Positions 1 through 7,489 of a stretch of 26,022 nt of DNA are shown here, piece after piece. The notes beneath the pieces are model-generated. The model searched no databases. It saw only the letters and a program-made list of their open reading frames with translations, and was not told the origin of the DNA. The translations under genes and the position numbers were made by a program. Every line of letters starts with the position of its first letter. Positions within the stretch are counted from its first letter, which is position 1. Origin of the DNA: [Eubacterium] saphenum (lineage in GTDB: Bacteria; Bacillota; Clostridia; Lachnospirales; Anaerotignaceae); the NCBI GenBank assembly GCA_004557645.1, contig SFGI01000032.1:1-26022 (forward strand), given 5' to 3'.

Positions 1-22
1 CCATGGAAATAAATTTTTTCAT
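1..22 (-). CDS. 5' end of a leftward gene, product unknown
   Basis: Only the first seven codons are inside the window (MKKFISM). They are credible because an AAGGAGGA ribosome site lies at 31-38 on the minus strand with good spacing to the ATG at 22-20. A Met-Lys-Lys-Phe start is common in exported proteins and lipoproteins, but seven residues cannot assign a function. A TATAAT-like box on the minus strand at about 68-75 could be its -10 element; no good -35 is seen. Confidence 0.6.
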
Positions 23-38
23 GGGTTCATTCCTCCTT

Positions 39-270
39 TTTCATTTTTCAATGTTCGTGTTCGTTTTATAATTATACAACGAAGTTTGCATTTCCATTTT
101 CAGGCTTCCTTTCCACCCCCACGTCCCTTCCGTCCCTTTGGCTTCCTCCACACCCATTCAAGGATTCGGCTTCCGTTCCTTCCGTTTCGTGATGATTTCA
201 ATTTCACCCTACGATTTACTTTGCGTTATCATCATATCAATGACTTCACTTTTTGGCAAGTCATTTTCAT
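39..270. other. gap without a recognised gene
   Basis: This part of the 23-430 gap is strikingly pyrimidine-rich on the plus strand (about 90-200) and has no credible gene. An open frame at 86-337 has low-complexity Phe/Pro/Arg composition, no ribosome site and no recognisable domain. The stretch probably holds the promoter and leader of the leftward gene at the edge. Confidence 0.5.
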
Positions 271-331
271 GTTTTGTAACAAAACTGAAATATTACAGCA
301 ATATAACGTGAAATATTACAGAGATTATCTC
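271..331. promoter_or_regulatory. cluster of operator-like repeats upstream of the phage-tail-like gene
   Basis: Three kinds of symmetry are packed into 61 bases. GTTTTGT-A-ACAAAAC at 271-285 is a perfect 7+7 palindrome. TGAAATATTACAG occurs exactly twice, at 286-298 and 309-321, 23 bp apart (about two helical turns). GAGAT-T-ATCTC lies at 321-331. This looks like binding sites for one or more dimeric regulators acting on the divergent genes at 22 and 431. The regulator is not identified. Confidence 0.4.
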
Positions 332-430
332 AGATAGTATCATTTTTCGTGATTTTCTTGCTTTGTGATAAATTGAGAGTATATCAGACCGGGGGGACTT
401 TATTGTAAGGGAAGAAAGGAGGTGGAAAAA

Positions 431-883
431 ATGAGTACATTTACAGAAAACTATGATCTGATCAAACCAAGTGAAGAGGATTATTTTGATGTGCAGGATT
501 TCAACGAGAATTTTGATGCTATTGACGGGCAGATGGCACTGACAGAACGGGAAATCGCAGGGGTCAATGAGAAAATCGGCTCACCGGCTGAAAGCGGGCA
601 AACCATTTTCTCTTTGCTCAACAACATGAAATTTCCTTCATTGATCAAATCCATCCAGCGTGTTTTTTACCACAACAAAAACACCGGAAAGGAACTCAGC
701 ATTAACACAGTAGACCCGGCACACTGTATCGTTTTGATGGAGCGCGTTTATGACAACTACGACGCCGGCCGCCCTTATGTGGATTACACATTGAGCAGCA
801 ACCTGCTGACTATTTCCCACGGCACGGCCAGCTATTCTACTAATGTCATTTGCTGCGGATTCTGGATCATCGAATTTAATTGA
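431..883 (+). CDS. orphan phage-tail-like protein, 150 aa
   Basis: The N-terminal stretch (YDLIKPSEEDYFDVQDFNEN, residues 8-27, followed by FDAID) resembles the short N-terminal segment of clostridial phage tail or fibre proteins (typical form: YNLIKP...D..DFN.N.D.ID). The C-terminal half (about 75-150) is beta-rich and resembles small phage beta-structural domains. The ATG at 431 is chosen over an in-frame GTG at 422 because AAAGGAGG at 415-422 is correctly spaced only for 431. No capsid, portal, terminase, lysis or integrase gene is nearby, so this is a stray or domesticated gene rather than a prophage. Its stop overlaps the stop of the convergent gene by 8 bases. The phage link is by resemblance only. 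Confidence 0.6.
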   Translation: MSTFTENYDLIKPSEEDYFDVQDFNENFDAIDGQMALTEREIAGVNEKIGSPAESGQTIFSLLNNMKFPSLIKSIQRVFYHNKNTGKELSINTVDPAHCIVLMERVYDNYDAGRPYVDYTLSSNLLTISHGTASYSTNVICCGFWIIEFN

Positions 884-1694
884 CCGTATCAGCGGCATTT
901 TCCCGCAGGGCTTGATTGAACACCGCCCCCACGAGAAGGGCTGTCATCGACCAGTTCAGCCAGATGAGAAAGGCGATGATGGCCCCGATGGAGCCATAGA
1001 TGACGGAATAGCTGCCCATATTATCCACATAATAGGAGAAACCGACGGAATAGACCATCCAGAGGGCAGTGGAAAGAGCCGCGCCGGGAAGGATGAATTT
1101 CCACGCCGGGGGCTGATTGGGGGAGAAATAGTAGATGGCGGAGATCAGCAGGATGAGAGCCGCCGCCATGGGCAGAAAACGGGCTTTTGTCCAGATGGAG
1201 ATGAATTCCCTCGTGATGGGGAAGAATTGCGCCACCAGGCTGAGGACGCTTTCACCAATAATCATCAAAACCAACATGGCAGGGATGAGGATGAGAATGA
1301 CAAGGGAAAGCAGAATGACCCGCTTCGTATGGCCGATGGGTTTTTCATCGCCGTAGATATCGGAAACTGCATCGGTCAGGTTTCTCACCGCACGATAGGG
1401 AAACCAGAAGGAAAAAACCACGCCGAAGGTGAGGATGGCGCCGTTGCTGCGTTCGGTCATATGAGCGATGGTGAGGTTTAATAGGGTGATCACATCTTCC
1501 GGCAGAAAAGCCGCTGCGTCCCCTTCCAGAGAGATCATGGGCAGATGGAGAAAGCCCAGCAGGGAGATCAGTGAGATGATAAAGGGGAAGATGGCAAAGA
1601 CCAGATAGTAGGTCAGGGATGCGGAACGCTTGCTGACTTCTTTTTTCAGAAACCTCTGTATAGATAATTTCAGGATGGTTTTTACTTTTTTCAT
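876..1694 (-). CDS. YihY/BrkB-family inner membrane protein, 272 aa
   Basis: This is a multi-pass membrane protein of the YihY/virulence factor BrkB family. The N-terminal pattern (KRSASLTYYLVFAIFPFIIS) is the family's signature first segment. About six hydrophobic helices follow, ending in LIWLNWSMTALLVGAVFNQ. Usual family length is 270-300 aa. The ATG at 1694 (MKKVKTIL) is preferred over an in-frame start at 1772 because GAAAGG sits about 9 nt upstream and the extra 26 residues are polar and unlike the family. The biochemical role of the family is unsettled. It is probably cotranscribed with the upstream SDR gene, across a 137-bp hairpin-rich gap. Confidence 0.88.
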   Translation of the reverse strand: MKKVKTILKLSIQRFLKKEVSKRSASLTYYLVFAIFPFIISLISLLGFLHLPMISLEGDAAAFLPEDVITLLNLTIAHMTERSNGAILTFGVVFSFWFPYRAVRNLTDAVSDIYGDEKPIGHTKRVILLSLVILILIPAMLVLMIIGESVLSLVAQFFPITREFISIWTKARFLPMAAALILLISAIYYFSPNQPPAWKFILPGAALSTALWMVYSVGFSYYVDNMGSYSVIYGSIGAIIAFLIWLNWSMTALLVGAVFNQALRENAADTVN

Positions 1695-1733
1695 ACTGTT
1701 CAACCTTTCAAATCGTAACGTTTCGAAGCCGCC

Positions 1734-1821
1734 CTTTCCTTGGCGGTTCTCCGCAGGAAAGAGCCATTTCATTCAAACATTCCCGCTGAGAAGCCGCCTG
1801 CGAAGAGCGGACGGGAAATGG
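1734..1821. repeat. two tandem hairpins between SDR and yihY-type genes
   Basis: CTTTCCT-tg-GCGG-ttct-CCGC-AGGAAAG at 1734-1761 is a near-perfect 28-nt hairpin. A second stem pairs TTCCCG (1780-1785) with CGGGAA (1812-1817), and CCATTTC (1764-1770) can compete through GAAATGG (1815-1821). The gap lies in the 5' untranslated region of the leftward gene at 1694. No T-tract follows, so it is not a standard terminator. It could be an mRNA-processing structure or a member of the tandem-hairpin elements seen elsewhere in the window. Confidence 0.5.
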
Positions 1822-1831
1822 TATTAACCTA

Positions 1832-2581
1832 TCAGCCTTTCTTAGACTGGGCGTGATATGCCGCTTTCAGCATCAGCGGTTCCGACAGGCATTTTTCACC
1901 GAGATAGGTCAGCTTCATCAGCAGACCGGGGAGAACAACCACCTTGCCCCGAAACATGCCTTCGATCCCGGCTTTTGCCACTTTATAGGAAGAAACGCCG
2001 CCGATGGAATGGCGCACATTGGCACGGGCATCAAAGCCCGTTTCCACATGACCGGGGCAGAGGGCCGTGATTTTTACGTTGCTGCCGGACTGGCGGAGTT
2101 CTTCGTGGATGGCTTCTGTCAGACGGAGGACATAGGATTTGGTTGCATAATAGGTGGACATCAGAGGTCCTGCCAGAAAGCCCGCGGAGGAGGCAACGTT
2201 CAGGATATACCCTCTATCCTTTTTGCGGAAATCCGCTAAAAACAGCTTTGTCAGGATATGGACGGCACGGATGTTCAGGTCCAGCATATTCAGTTCCGTT
2301 TCCAGGGGAACTTCCCAAGAATACCCAAAGGCACCAAAGCCTGCATTATTGATGAGGATATCAATATCCTCATTTTTTGTTTGTTCATATAGAAAATAAC
2401 AGTCGGATTCTTTGGACAAATCCACGGTAATCGTTTTGACATGAACAGGCAGACAGCGGGCAATCTTACGCATTTTTTTCGTATCTCGGCTGGCGATGAT
2501 CAGGTCCATGCCCATGCGGGACAAAATGACTGCCATATCCCGCCCGATGCCGCTGGTGGCTCCTGTGATAAGTGCTTTCAT
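1832..2581 (-). CDS. short-chain dehydrogenase/reductase (SDR), 249 aa
   Basis: This is a classical SDR oxidoreductase: a Rossmann fold binding NAD(P) and acting on an unknown carbonyl or alcohol. Visible motifs are T7-G-A-T-S-G-I-G14 (cofactor loop), D54 in VDLS, NNAG at 78-81, catalytic S131, and Y144-x3-K148. The spacing between S131 and Y144 (13 residues) is canonical. Its overall pattern resembles the DltE/YqjQ-like SDR group (COG0300), often 250-265 aa. The start is supported by AAAGGA 8 nt upstream. The TetR-type gene immediately upstream on the same strand may regulate it. Substrate unknown. Confidence 0.92.
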   Translation of the reverse strand: MKALITGATSGIGRDMAVILSRMGMDLIIASRDTKKMRKIARCLPVHVKTITVDLSKESDCYFLYEQTKNEDIDILINNAGFGAFGYSWEVPLETELNMLDLNIRAVHILTKLFLADFRKKDRGYILNVASSAGFLAGPLMSTYYATKSYVLRLTEAIHEELRQSGSNVKITALCPGHVETGFDARANVRHSIGGVSSYKVAKAGIEGMFRGKVVVLPGLLMKLTYLGEKCLSEPLMLKAAYHAQSKKG

Positions 2582-2600
2582 ACGTCAATTCCTTTCTTCC

Positions 2601-2678
2601 GGGGCTCCTCGCCCCGAACCCACGCCAGGAGGCACCGCCCCCTGGACCCGGATACGCCATGAAGCATCCACTTCATGG
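2601..2678. repeat. tandem three-hairpin intergenic element, copy A
   Basis: Three hairpins follow one another: GGGGC/GCCCC (2601-2615, loop TCCTC), CCAGGAGGC/GCCCCCTGG (2625-2645, one mismatch), and CCATGAAG/CTTCATGG (2657-2678, loop of 6). The linkers are GAACCCACG and ACCCGGATACG. Copy B at 13926-13996 has the same layout, with a matching linker (GACCCGATACGGC) but different stem sequences. The element sits in the 5' leader of the SDR gene. The third hairpin alone could be an operator for the adjacent TetR protein. Confidence 0.6.
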
Positions 2679-2725
2679 AAATCGTTCAAAATAAATTAAA
2701 ATAATCATAAACACCAAAATTGCAT

Positions 2726-3250
2726 TTATTTTTTTGGCATATATTCTGTGAGGATGATTTCGTTGATTTCTTCCGGCGTTTCCTGACAGCCATCGTTGAG
2801 CCATTTTTTCAAAACGGCAGTCAATCCGCTGCGGAAAAATTCCATATGATATCCGATATGGCGGTTTCCATAATACTCCGCAGCAAGCTTGGTATCATAT
2901 TGGGTGATTTGAAATTGTCCTTCCAGCCCAAGGCGGAAATAGGTCTGGTAAAATAGCTGATTTTGATAGATATGGCGAAACAGCTTCAGAAAATCATTAC
3001 TATTGTAGCCCTGTTCCCGTTCCTCTTCGTACAGACCGAATACATCGGCTTCCAGTTTCTTTCGTACCGCTTCCGCCAAATCCGACAAATCCAGATAATT
3101 GGCATAAAAAGTGGTGCGGTTCACCCCTGCAGCTTTGCAGATATCCGTAACGGTGATTTTTTGCAACTCTTTCTGCTGCAGCAGCTCCACAAAGGCTGCT
3201 TCTATTTTATTTTGCGATGCTTTTCTTCTTTTATTATTTTGCGTATTCAT
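2726..3250 (-). CDS. TetR/AcrR-family transcriptional regulator, 174 aa
   Basis: The N-terminal helix-turn-helix covers about residues 14-55 (IEAAFVELLQQKELQKITVT, then DICKAAGVNRTTFYANY), with the TetR hallmark TFYxxY at 47-52. The remaining ~120 residues form a helical, aromatic-rich ligand-binding domain (QNQLFYQTYFRLG), of the type annotated as TetR/AcrR C-terminal. The ATG at 3250 is preferred over the TTG at 3253 because AGAAGGA lies 6 nt upstream of it. It diverges from the small rightward operon at 3374 and precedes the leftward SDR gene, so either or both may be targets. Ligand unknown. Confidence 0.88.
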   Translation of the reverse strand: MNTQNNKRRKASQNKIEAAFVELLQQKELQKITVTDICKAAGVNRTTFYANYLDLSDLAEAVRKKLEADVFGLYEEEREQGYNSNDFLKLFRHIYQNQLFYQTYFRLGLEGQFQITQYDTKLAAEYYGNRHIGYHMEFFRSGLTAVLKKWLNDGCQETPEEINEIILTEYMPKK

Positions 3251-3328
3251 CAAATGTCCTTCTTTTTCATTATCTCAACAAATGTCGGTTTATTGATGAT
3301 TGTTTTGAATCCGTGGAATCATTATACT
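3251..3328. promoter_or_regulatory. divergent promoter and operator region
   Basis: A rightward promoter TTGTTT (3300-3305), 17 bp, TATACT (3323-3328) is followed by an A-rich stretch and the ribosome site at 3361. An inverted repeat ATGATT (3296-3301) / AATCAT (3317-3322) spans the -35 to the spacer, as a TetR operator often does. CAAATGTC occurs twice, at 3251-3258 and 3279-3286, near the tetR start. Which protein binds is inferred from position only. Confidence 0.5.
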
Positions 3329-3373
3329 AAAAAAAGAAAAAACAAACAAGTGTTGGAATAAAGGAGGGAACAA

Positions 3374-3576
3374 ATGTTATTTCAAGAAAAAATAGAAAAA
3401 TCGAAAAAGCAGTGGTAGGCGGCTACCAGAAAATTGAAAGCAGTGTACTTTCCCATTACAAAAGCATTGAGGACAAATTTGTGGGAACTTTCCTTGCGGA
3501 AGAGGGAGAAACCCCGGCGGAAGCCAAGGAACGGATAAAAAACGAAGCAGAAACAAGAGAGAACAGGAGGAACTGA
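3374..3576 (+). pseudogene. small alpha-helical protein gene, frameshifted (about 67 codons)
   Basis: A perfect AAGGAGG (3361-3367) precedes ATG 3374. The frame reads MLFQEKIEKSKKQW and hits TAG at 3416-3418. The -1 frame continues without stop from the A-tract at 3404-3408: AVVGGYQKIESSVLSHYKSI, EDKFVGTFLAEEGETPAEAK, ERIKNEAE and on to TGA at 3574. The joined product matches the pattern of small helical Firmicutes proteins that carry an (A)VVxxYKKIE...EDKFVxTFLxxEGET core. That family is recalled, not checked. One missing A in the tract (five instead of six) explains the break. A true mutation, phase variation, a sequencing error or frameshifted translation are all possible. The downstream gene's AGGAGG overlaps its last codons. 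Confidence 0.7.
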
Positions 3577-3578
3577 AA

Positions 3579-3950
3579 ATGAAAAAAGAAAATTTCATCA
3601 CATTGATTTTCGGGGTTTTGGGCGGTATGCTTTTCGGGCTGGGTATGTGTATGTGTATGCTGCCGGAATGGGGCTTATTTCGGGAAGGCATCCTGATGGG
3701 CACAGCAGGGCTGGTGGTTTTGCTCATTCTTTGGGCAGTGCGCCGCAAAATGCAGGGCAAAGAGCCCATCCGTCTGAACCTAAAAACCGTTGGTATTGTC
3801 GTTTTCGGCATTTTGGGAGCCATGGTCTTCGGCATCGGCATGTGCATGACAATGGTATTTGACGGGCTGCTGCTGCAGGGCATCCTCATTGGCATCGTGG
3901 GTATTCTCCTATTGGTTTGCCTCATCCCTCTTTACAAAGGATTGAAATAA
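3579..3950 (+). CDS. two-repeat integral membrane protein, 123 aa
   Basis: Four hydrophobic helices form two homologous halves. Residues ~11-49 (FGVLGGMLFGLGMCMCM...) and ~76-114 (FGILGAMVFGIGMCMTM...) align, both with FGxLGxMxFGxGMCMxM and then EGILMG / QGILIG. The RRKMQGKEPIR linker is likely cytoplasmic. AGGAGG lies 8 nt upstream of the ATG. It follows the frameshifted small gene by 2 bases, so the two form one operon opposite tetR. Similar small proteins are annotated only as hypothetical membrane proteins; no function is assigned. Confidence 0.8.
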   Translation: MKKENFITLIFGVLGGMLFGLGMCMCMLPEWGLFREGILMGTAGLVVLLILWAVRRKMQGKEPIRLNLKTVGIVVFGILGAMVFGIGMCMTMVFDGLLLQGILIGIVGILLLVCLIPLYKGLK

Positions 3951-3972
3951 AAAACACTCTCCTCTAATCTAA

Positions 3973-4001
3973 TGGATTTTTTCGGTATTTTCTGGTAAAA
4001 T
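3973..4001 (+). promoter_or_regulatory. promoter for the MerR-type gene
   Basis: TGGATT (3973-3978), a 17-bp spacer and TAAAAT (3996-4001), with TGG before the -10 giving an extended -10 element. The spacer is 17 bp, not the 19 bp typical of MerR-activated promoters, so this may be constitutive. Confidence 0.45.
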
Positions 4002-4035
4002 GACGCTAATTTGAAAGAAGAAAGGGAGAACGTAT

Positions 4036-4902
4036 ATGCCTGTTCAGAAAGGGACCTATTCCATCGGCAAGGTTTCCAGCCTTTGCAATGTTTCCATCAA
4101 AACCCTGCGCTATTATGACGAGATCGGTCTGCTCATTCCTGACTGCCGCAAGGATGACAGCAATTACCGTTATTATACCCACGAACAGATTTTGACCTTA
4201 TTCATCATCCGCAAGCTGCGCCACCTGGGGGTACCTTTAAAGGAGATCAAGGATATCATCAGCCGAAAGGATGCAGGAAGCATGGAAAAGTGTATCCGCC
4301 AACGGCTGGAGGAAATCAACCATGCCATCGAAGCCCTGAACGACCAATACGCCGAAGGGCAGCTTCTGCTGGAGCGGCTGGAAAAGGGACACGATCTGCT
4401 GGAAACAGAGCATACAGGCTGGGCAACAGAGGGAATACGGGAGGAGAACATTCCTTCCTCCCACGTTCTTTTCACCAGACGGATCAAAAAGAATTATAAA
4501 AACAGTGATGTTTCCGTGGATCGGTGGTTCGAGCTGTTTGAAATGGTCTCCCGCCATAAATTGAAGGCCACGGGCCCTGTCATCCTGACATACCACAACA
4601 ATCCTCTGGAGCAGTTTTACCAGAACGACTGCGATCTGGAGATCAGTATTCAGGTAAATGAAGCGGTGGATTCCCCTGCCGCAAAGACCTTCGGCGGCTT
4701 TCCTGCCGTGACGGCACTGCATATCGGGCGAAATGAAGATATCATCCAGACCCATATCAAGGCCATCAAATGGCTGAATCAGCGGGGCTATACCATCGCC
4801 GGCCCCATTTCAGAGGAATACATCATCTCCCCTGTGGATATCGAAAACGAAGCAGACCATATCACCAGAGTCATCATTCCCATTGAAAAGGCAGAAAATT
4901 GA
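4036..4902 (+). CDS. MerR-family regulator with GyrI-like effector domain, 288 aa
   Basis: Residues 9-33 form the MerR winged helix (SIGKVSSLCNVSIKTLRYYD, then EIGLL) with the R-Y-Y motif that defines the family. A wing follows around NYRYYTHEQ, then a long dimerisation coiled coil (~80-125). Residues ~140-288 match the GyrI-like/AraC effector-binding fold used by BmrR for cationic drugs. The ribosome site is AAGGGAG at 4022-4028. It is monocistronic and convergent with the thiamine operon. By analogy with BmrR it would sense a hydrophobic or cationic small molecule. No obvious target gene is next to it. Confidence 0.9.
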   Translation: MPVQKGTYSIGKVSSLCNVSIKTLRYYDEIGLLIPDCRKDDSNYRYYTHEQILTLFIIRKLRHLGVPLKEIKDIISRKDAGSMEKCIRQRLEEINHAIEALNDQYAEGQLLLERLEKGHDLLETEHTGWATEGIREENIPSSHVLFTRRIKKNYKNSDVSVDRWFELFEMVSRHKLKATGPVILTYHNNPLEQFYQNDCDLEISIQVNEAVDSPAAKTFGGFPAVTALHIGRNEDIIQTHIKAIKWLNQRGYTIAGPISEEYIISPVDIENEADHITRVIIPIEKAEN

Positions 4903-4943
4903 AAAAGAGACAAGGAACGTTGCTGTTCCTTGCCTCTTTTTTT
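4902..4943. terminator. bidirectional terminator between the MerR gene and thiY
   Basis: AAAAAGAG-a-CAAGGAAC, a 6-nt loop, then GTTCCTTG-c-CTCTTTTT. The 16-bp stem has one mismatch and is flanked by A and T tracts, so it can stop transcription from both convergent sides. Confidence 0.88.
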
Positions 4944-4966
4944 CATATGGAGATATTTTGAATGTC

Positions 4967-5980
4967 TTATTCTTCCAGCAGATTTACCACCAGACCGGAA
5001 ACATCAACCTGTTCGCCAAGGATGCCTTTTTCATACATCCAATCGGCATTATCCTGCCATACGCTGACTTCCTGATGCAGGAAACGGGCATCTTCTGTTT
5101 CCATAACAGGCAGCAGGATATTCATGCTTTCTGTTTCCACGGTTTCAGACAGGGGGAAATTTTCTGCATTCTGGTTTGCCAGCAGGATCTGTAATGCTTC
5201 CTCGGGGTTTTCCTTCATGAAATCGAAGCCCTTCTGGCAGGCACGCAGGAATCTCTGGATCTTTTCGGGGTTATTTTCTACGACATCCTTGCCAGCCAGG
5301 AATACCAGTTCATAGCATTCAGGTACGCCGTAATCGGTAGGATAGAAGTAGTTGATATCAAAGCCCTCTTCTTCCAGCTGAGGCACTTCGTGGTTCACCA
5401 TATTGCCTGTAGTTGCGTCTACCTGTCCGGTCGTGGTGGCTGTCAGCAGGTCAAAACCAACGTCCACAAATTCGCAGTCATCGGCAGACAGGCCTGCATA
5501 TTCCAGCATGGATGCAATCTGCGCTTCGGAAAGGGCTGTACCGGCATAGCCAATCTTTTTGCCAGCCAGATCTTCCGCACCCTTGATACCGCTTTCCGCC
5601 AGAGAGATCACAACGTTCAGGGAGCTTTGTGTCACTGCGCCAACGGAAACAATGGGAACATCTTCCTCCACTGCTGTCAGGATGGCATCCTGCAGATAAT
5701 AAATGCCGATATCCGCCTTGCCTGCCGCAGGCAGGGAAATGCCGTCATTGGTATTGGCAGGGAAATTGATAACAAGGTTCAGGCCTTCTTCTGCAAAATA
5801 GCCCTTTTCCTGAGCCACATACAGGAAGGAATGGATGGCATTGGGATACCAGTCCAATACAATGGTGAAATCCTCCAGAGCCGCATCCCCCTCTGCGGGA
5901 GCTGTTTCTCCGCCGCCGCAGCCCACTGCCCCAAAGGCCATTGCCGCTGCCATAAATAATGCAACTAATTTTTTCTTCAT
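4967..5980 (-). CDS. thiY: thiamine-precursor ABC transporter substrate-binding lipoprotein (ThiY-like), 337 aa
   Basis: This is an NMT1/THI5-like periplasmic-type binding protein for a thiamine pyrimidine precursor such as formylaminopyrimidine or HMP. The signal peptide ends at lipobox AVGC with lipidated C21. The mature domain starts FTIVLDWYPNAIHSFLYVAQ, with the family's (L)DW.PN motif and GYFAEEGL. Later GKADIGI and GKKIGYAGTA are typical of the fold. It is the last gene of the tenA operon, 19 nt after the permease, with AAGGGAG 8-9 nt upstream of the ATG. The ligand is inferred from the TPP riboswitch and tenA in the same operon. Confidence 0.88.
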   Translation of the reverse strand: MKKKLVALFMAAAMAFGAVGCGGGETAPAEGDAALEDFTIVLDWYPNAIHSFLYVAQEKGYFAEEGLNLVINFPANTNDGISLPAAGKADIGIYYLQDAILTAVEEDVPIVSVGAVTQSSLNVVISLAESGIKGAEDLAGKKIGYAGTALSEAQIASMLEYAGLSADDCEFVDVGFDLLTATTTGQVDATTGNMVNHEVPQLEEEGFDINYFYPTDYGVPECYELVFLAGKDVVENNPEKIQRFLRACQKGFDFMKENPEEALQILLANQNAENFPLSETVETESMNILLPVMETEDARFLHQEVSVWQDNADWMYEKGILGEQVDVSGLVVNLLEE

Positions 5981-5999
5981 TTCTCATTCTCCCTTCTTT

Positions 6000-6740
6000 T
6001 TACAGTTCTTTTCTCCATGTGATCACTTTTTTCTCTATGATGGTGATGATCCAGACCGTCACCATCGCCACAACGGAAAGCAGCACCACGGGGGCAAAGA
6101 CCCCTGCGCCGTCCAATTGTGTCATCATTCGTTTGCTGAAATAGCCCAGCCCTTTTTGGGCACCCAGCCATTCCGCAATCGCCGCCCCTATGACGCTGAG
6201 AGGGATAGACATTTTGATAGCGGAAAAGAAACTGGGCAGAGCCGTCGGTAATTTCAGCTTCAAAAAGATATCTTTTTTCGTTGCGCCATAGGTCATCAGC
6301 AGCTCTTCCATTTCCCGCTTCGTCCCCTTCAGACCGTCAAACACGGTGATGGCAATGGGGAAGAACGTCATCAGAATCGTTACCAGCACCTTGCTCCAGA
6401 TGCCATAGCCGAACCACAGAATAAACAGAGGCGCAATGGCTGTGGTAGGGATGGTCTGAGATGCCACGATGACGGGATAAAAAGCTTTTTCCAGCTTGGG
6501 GTTCCAATCCATAGAAATGGCAAGCAAAAGCCCTAGGGCAACAGAAATACACAGACCCAAGGCCGTAACCCCCATGGTGGCAGGCAGATGCACCAGCACC
6601 AAAGGTTCCCGCAGCTCCCACAGCCGTACCAAAATCTGGGCGGGAGAAGGCAGGATATAGGCCGCATCGATGCCCATGGCTGCCCCCTGCCAGATGACCA
6701 GCAGGATAAATACCAATATCAGAGAAGAAATATTTTTCAT
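6000..6740 (-). CDS. thiX: thiamine-precursor ABC transporter permease (ThiX-like), 246 aa
   Basis: This is an inner-membrane permease of the SsuC/ThiX/TauC type (BPD_transp_1). About six membrane helices are visible. The EAA loop that contacts the ATPase is MEELLMTYGATKKDIFLKLK at about 143-162, followed by LP. The C-terminus has VIGAAIAEWLGAQKGLGYF, a conserved permease segment. Its ATG overlaps the ATPase stop (ATGA, 6737-6740), showing translational coupling. It works with the ATPase and the lipoprotein downstream. Length is normal for the family. Confidence 0.9.
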   Translation of the reverse strand: MKNISSLILVFILLVIWQGAAMGIDAAYILPSPAQILVRLWELREPLVLVHLPATMGVTALGLCISVALGLLLAISMDWNPKLEKAFYPVIVASQTIPTTAIAPLFILWFGYGIWSKVLVTILMTFFPIAITVFDGLKGTKREMEELLMTYGATKKDIFLKLKLPTALPSFFSAIKMSIPLSVIGAAIAEWLGAQKGLGYFSKRMMTQLDGAGVFAPVVLLSVVAMVTVWIITIIEKKVITWRKEL

Positions 6741-7489
6741 AGGCTCACACTCCTTCTCAGCTTACCGATGAGCTGTTCCTTCAGCTCCACGACCTCCGGT
6801 TTTTTCAGGTCACTGCGGTCCCGGGGATAGGAAAGGGGCACTTCCACCATTTCCATAGAGGAAAAGGGTCTGTCCTGAATGACAAATATCTTTTGGGACA
6901 GGAACACAGCCTCCTCCACATCATGGGTGATAAACAAAATGGTCTTATCATAATGCTCCCACTGATGCAGCAGCCATTCCTGCATTTCCACCCGGGTCAG
7001 ATAGTCCAGGGCGGAAAAGGGCTCGTCCAGCAGCAGCATATCTGCCCCAGAAAGGAGGGTACGGGCAAAGGATACTCTCTGCTTCATGCCGCCAGAAAGG
7101 TCTTTGGGGTATTTTTTCATATAATCCAAAAGGCCCACCTGTTCCAGCACATCCCTGCAGCGTGCCTCCTGCTCTTTTTGAGGAACACCTGCCAGCTCCA
7201 TGGGCAGGCAAATATTTTTTTCAATGGTACGCCAGGGGAACAGCAGATCCTTTTGGGGCATGAAGGCACTATACTGCTTCAGGGAAGAAATCTGCTTTCC
7301 ATCCACCAAAATTTCGCCCTTCTGAGGCTTTTCCAGCCCGTTGATGAGGCGGAAAATGGTACTCTTGCCGCATCCGCTGGCACCGATGACGGAAACAAAT
7401 TCCCCATCCTCCACAGAAAAGGACAGGTTTTCCATCATGGCAAACTCATCCACATCATAGCGGAAGGAGACATTTTTAAATTCCAACAT
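6737..7489 (-). CDS. thiZ: thiamine-precursor ABC transporter ATPase (ThiZ-like), 250 aa
   Basis: A nucleotide-binding subunit of the nitrate/sulfonate/taurine type. Walker A is GASGCGKST (about residues 37-45), the Q-loop falls at FMPQKDLLFPWRT, the signature is LSGGMKQR, Walker B is MLLLDEPFSALD and the switch is ITHDVEEA. PWRT after the Q-loop is typical of this importer subfamily. The ATG at 7489 (MLEFKNV) is chosen because AAAGGAG is 8 nt upstream, whereas the ATG at 7495 is only 2 nt from it. It lies 158 nt after tenA, across a stable hairpin. Confidence 0.92.
   Translation of the reverse strand: MLEFKNVSFRYDVDEFAMMENLSFSVEDGEFVSVIGASGCGKSTIFRLINGLEKPQKGEILVDGKQISSLKQYSAFMPQKDLLFPWRTIEKNICLPMELAGVPQKEQEARCRDVLEQVGLLDYMKKYPKDLSGGMKQRVSFARTLLSGADMLLLDEPFSALDYLTRVEMQEWLLHQWEHYDKTILFITHDVEEAVFLSQKIFVIQDRPFSSMEMVEVPLSYPRDRSDLKKPEVVELKEQLIGKLRRSVSL

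Noticed and set aside
431..883. Prophage
   Set aside because: Only one tail-like gene is present. No integrase, terminase, capsid or lysis gene or attachment repeat was found.
843..1481. A 212-codon plus-strand frame rich in Asp/Gly/His
   Set aside because: It is antisense to the YihY/BrkB gene, with low-complexity composition and no start signals.
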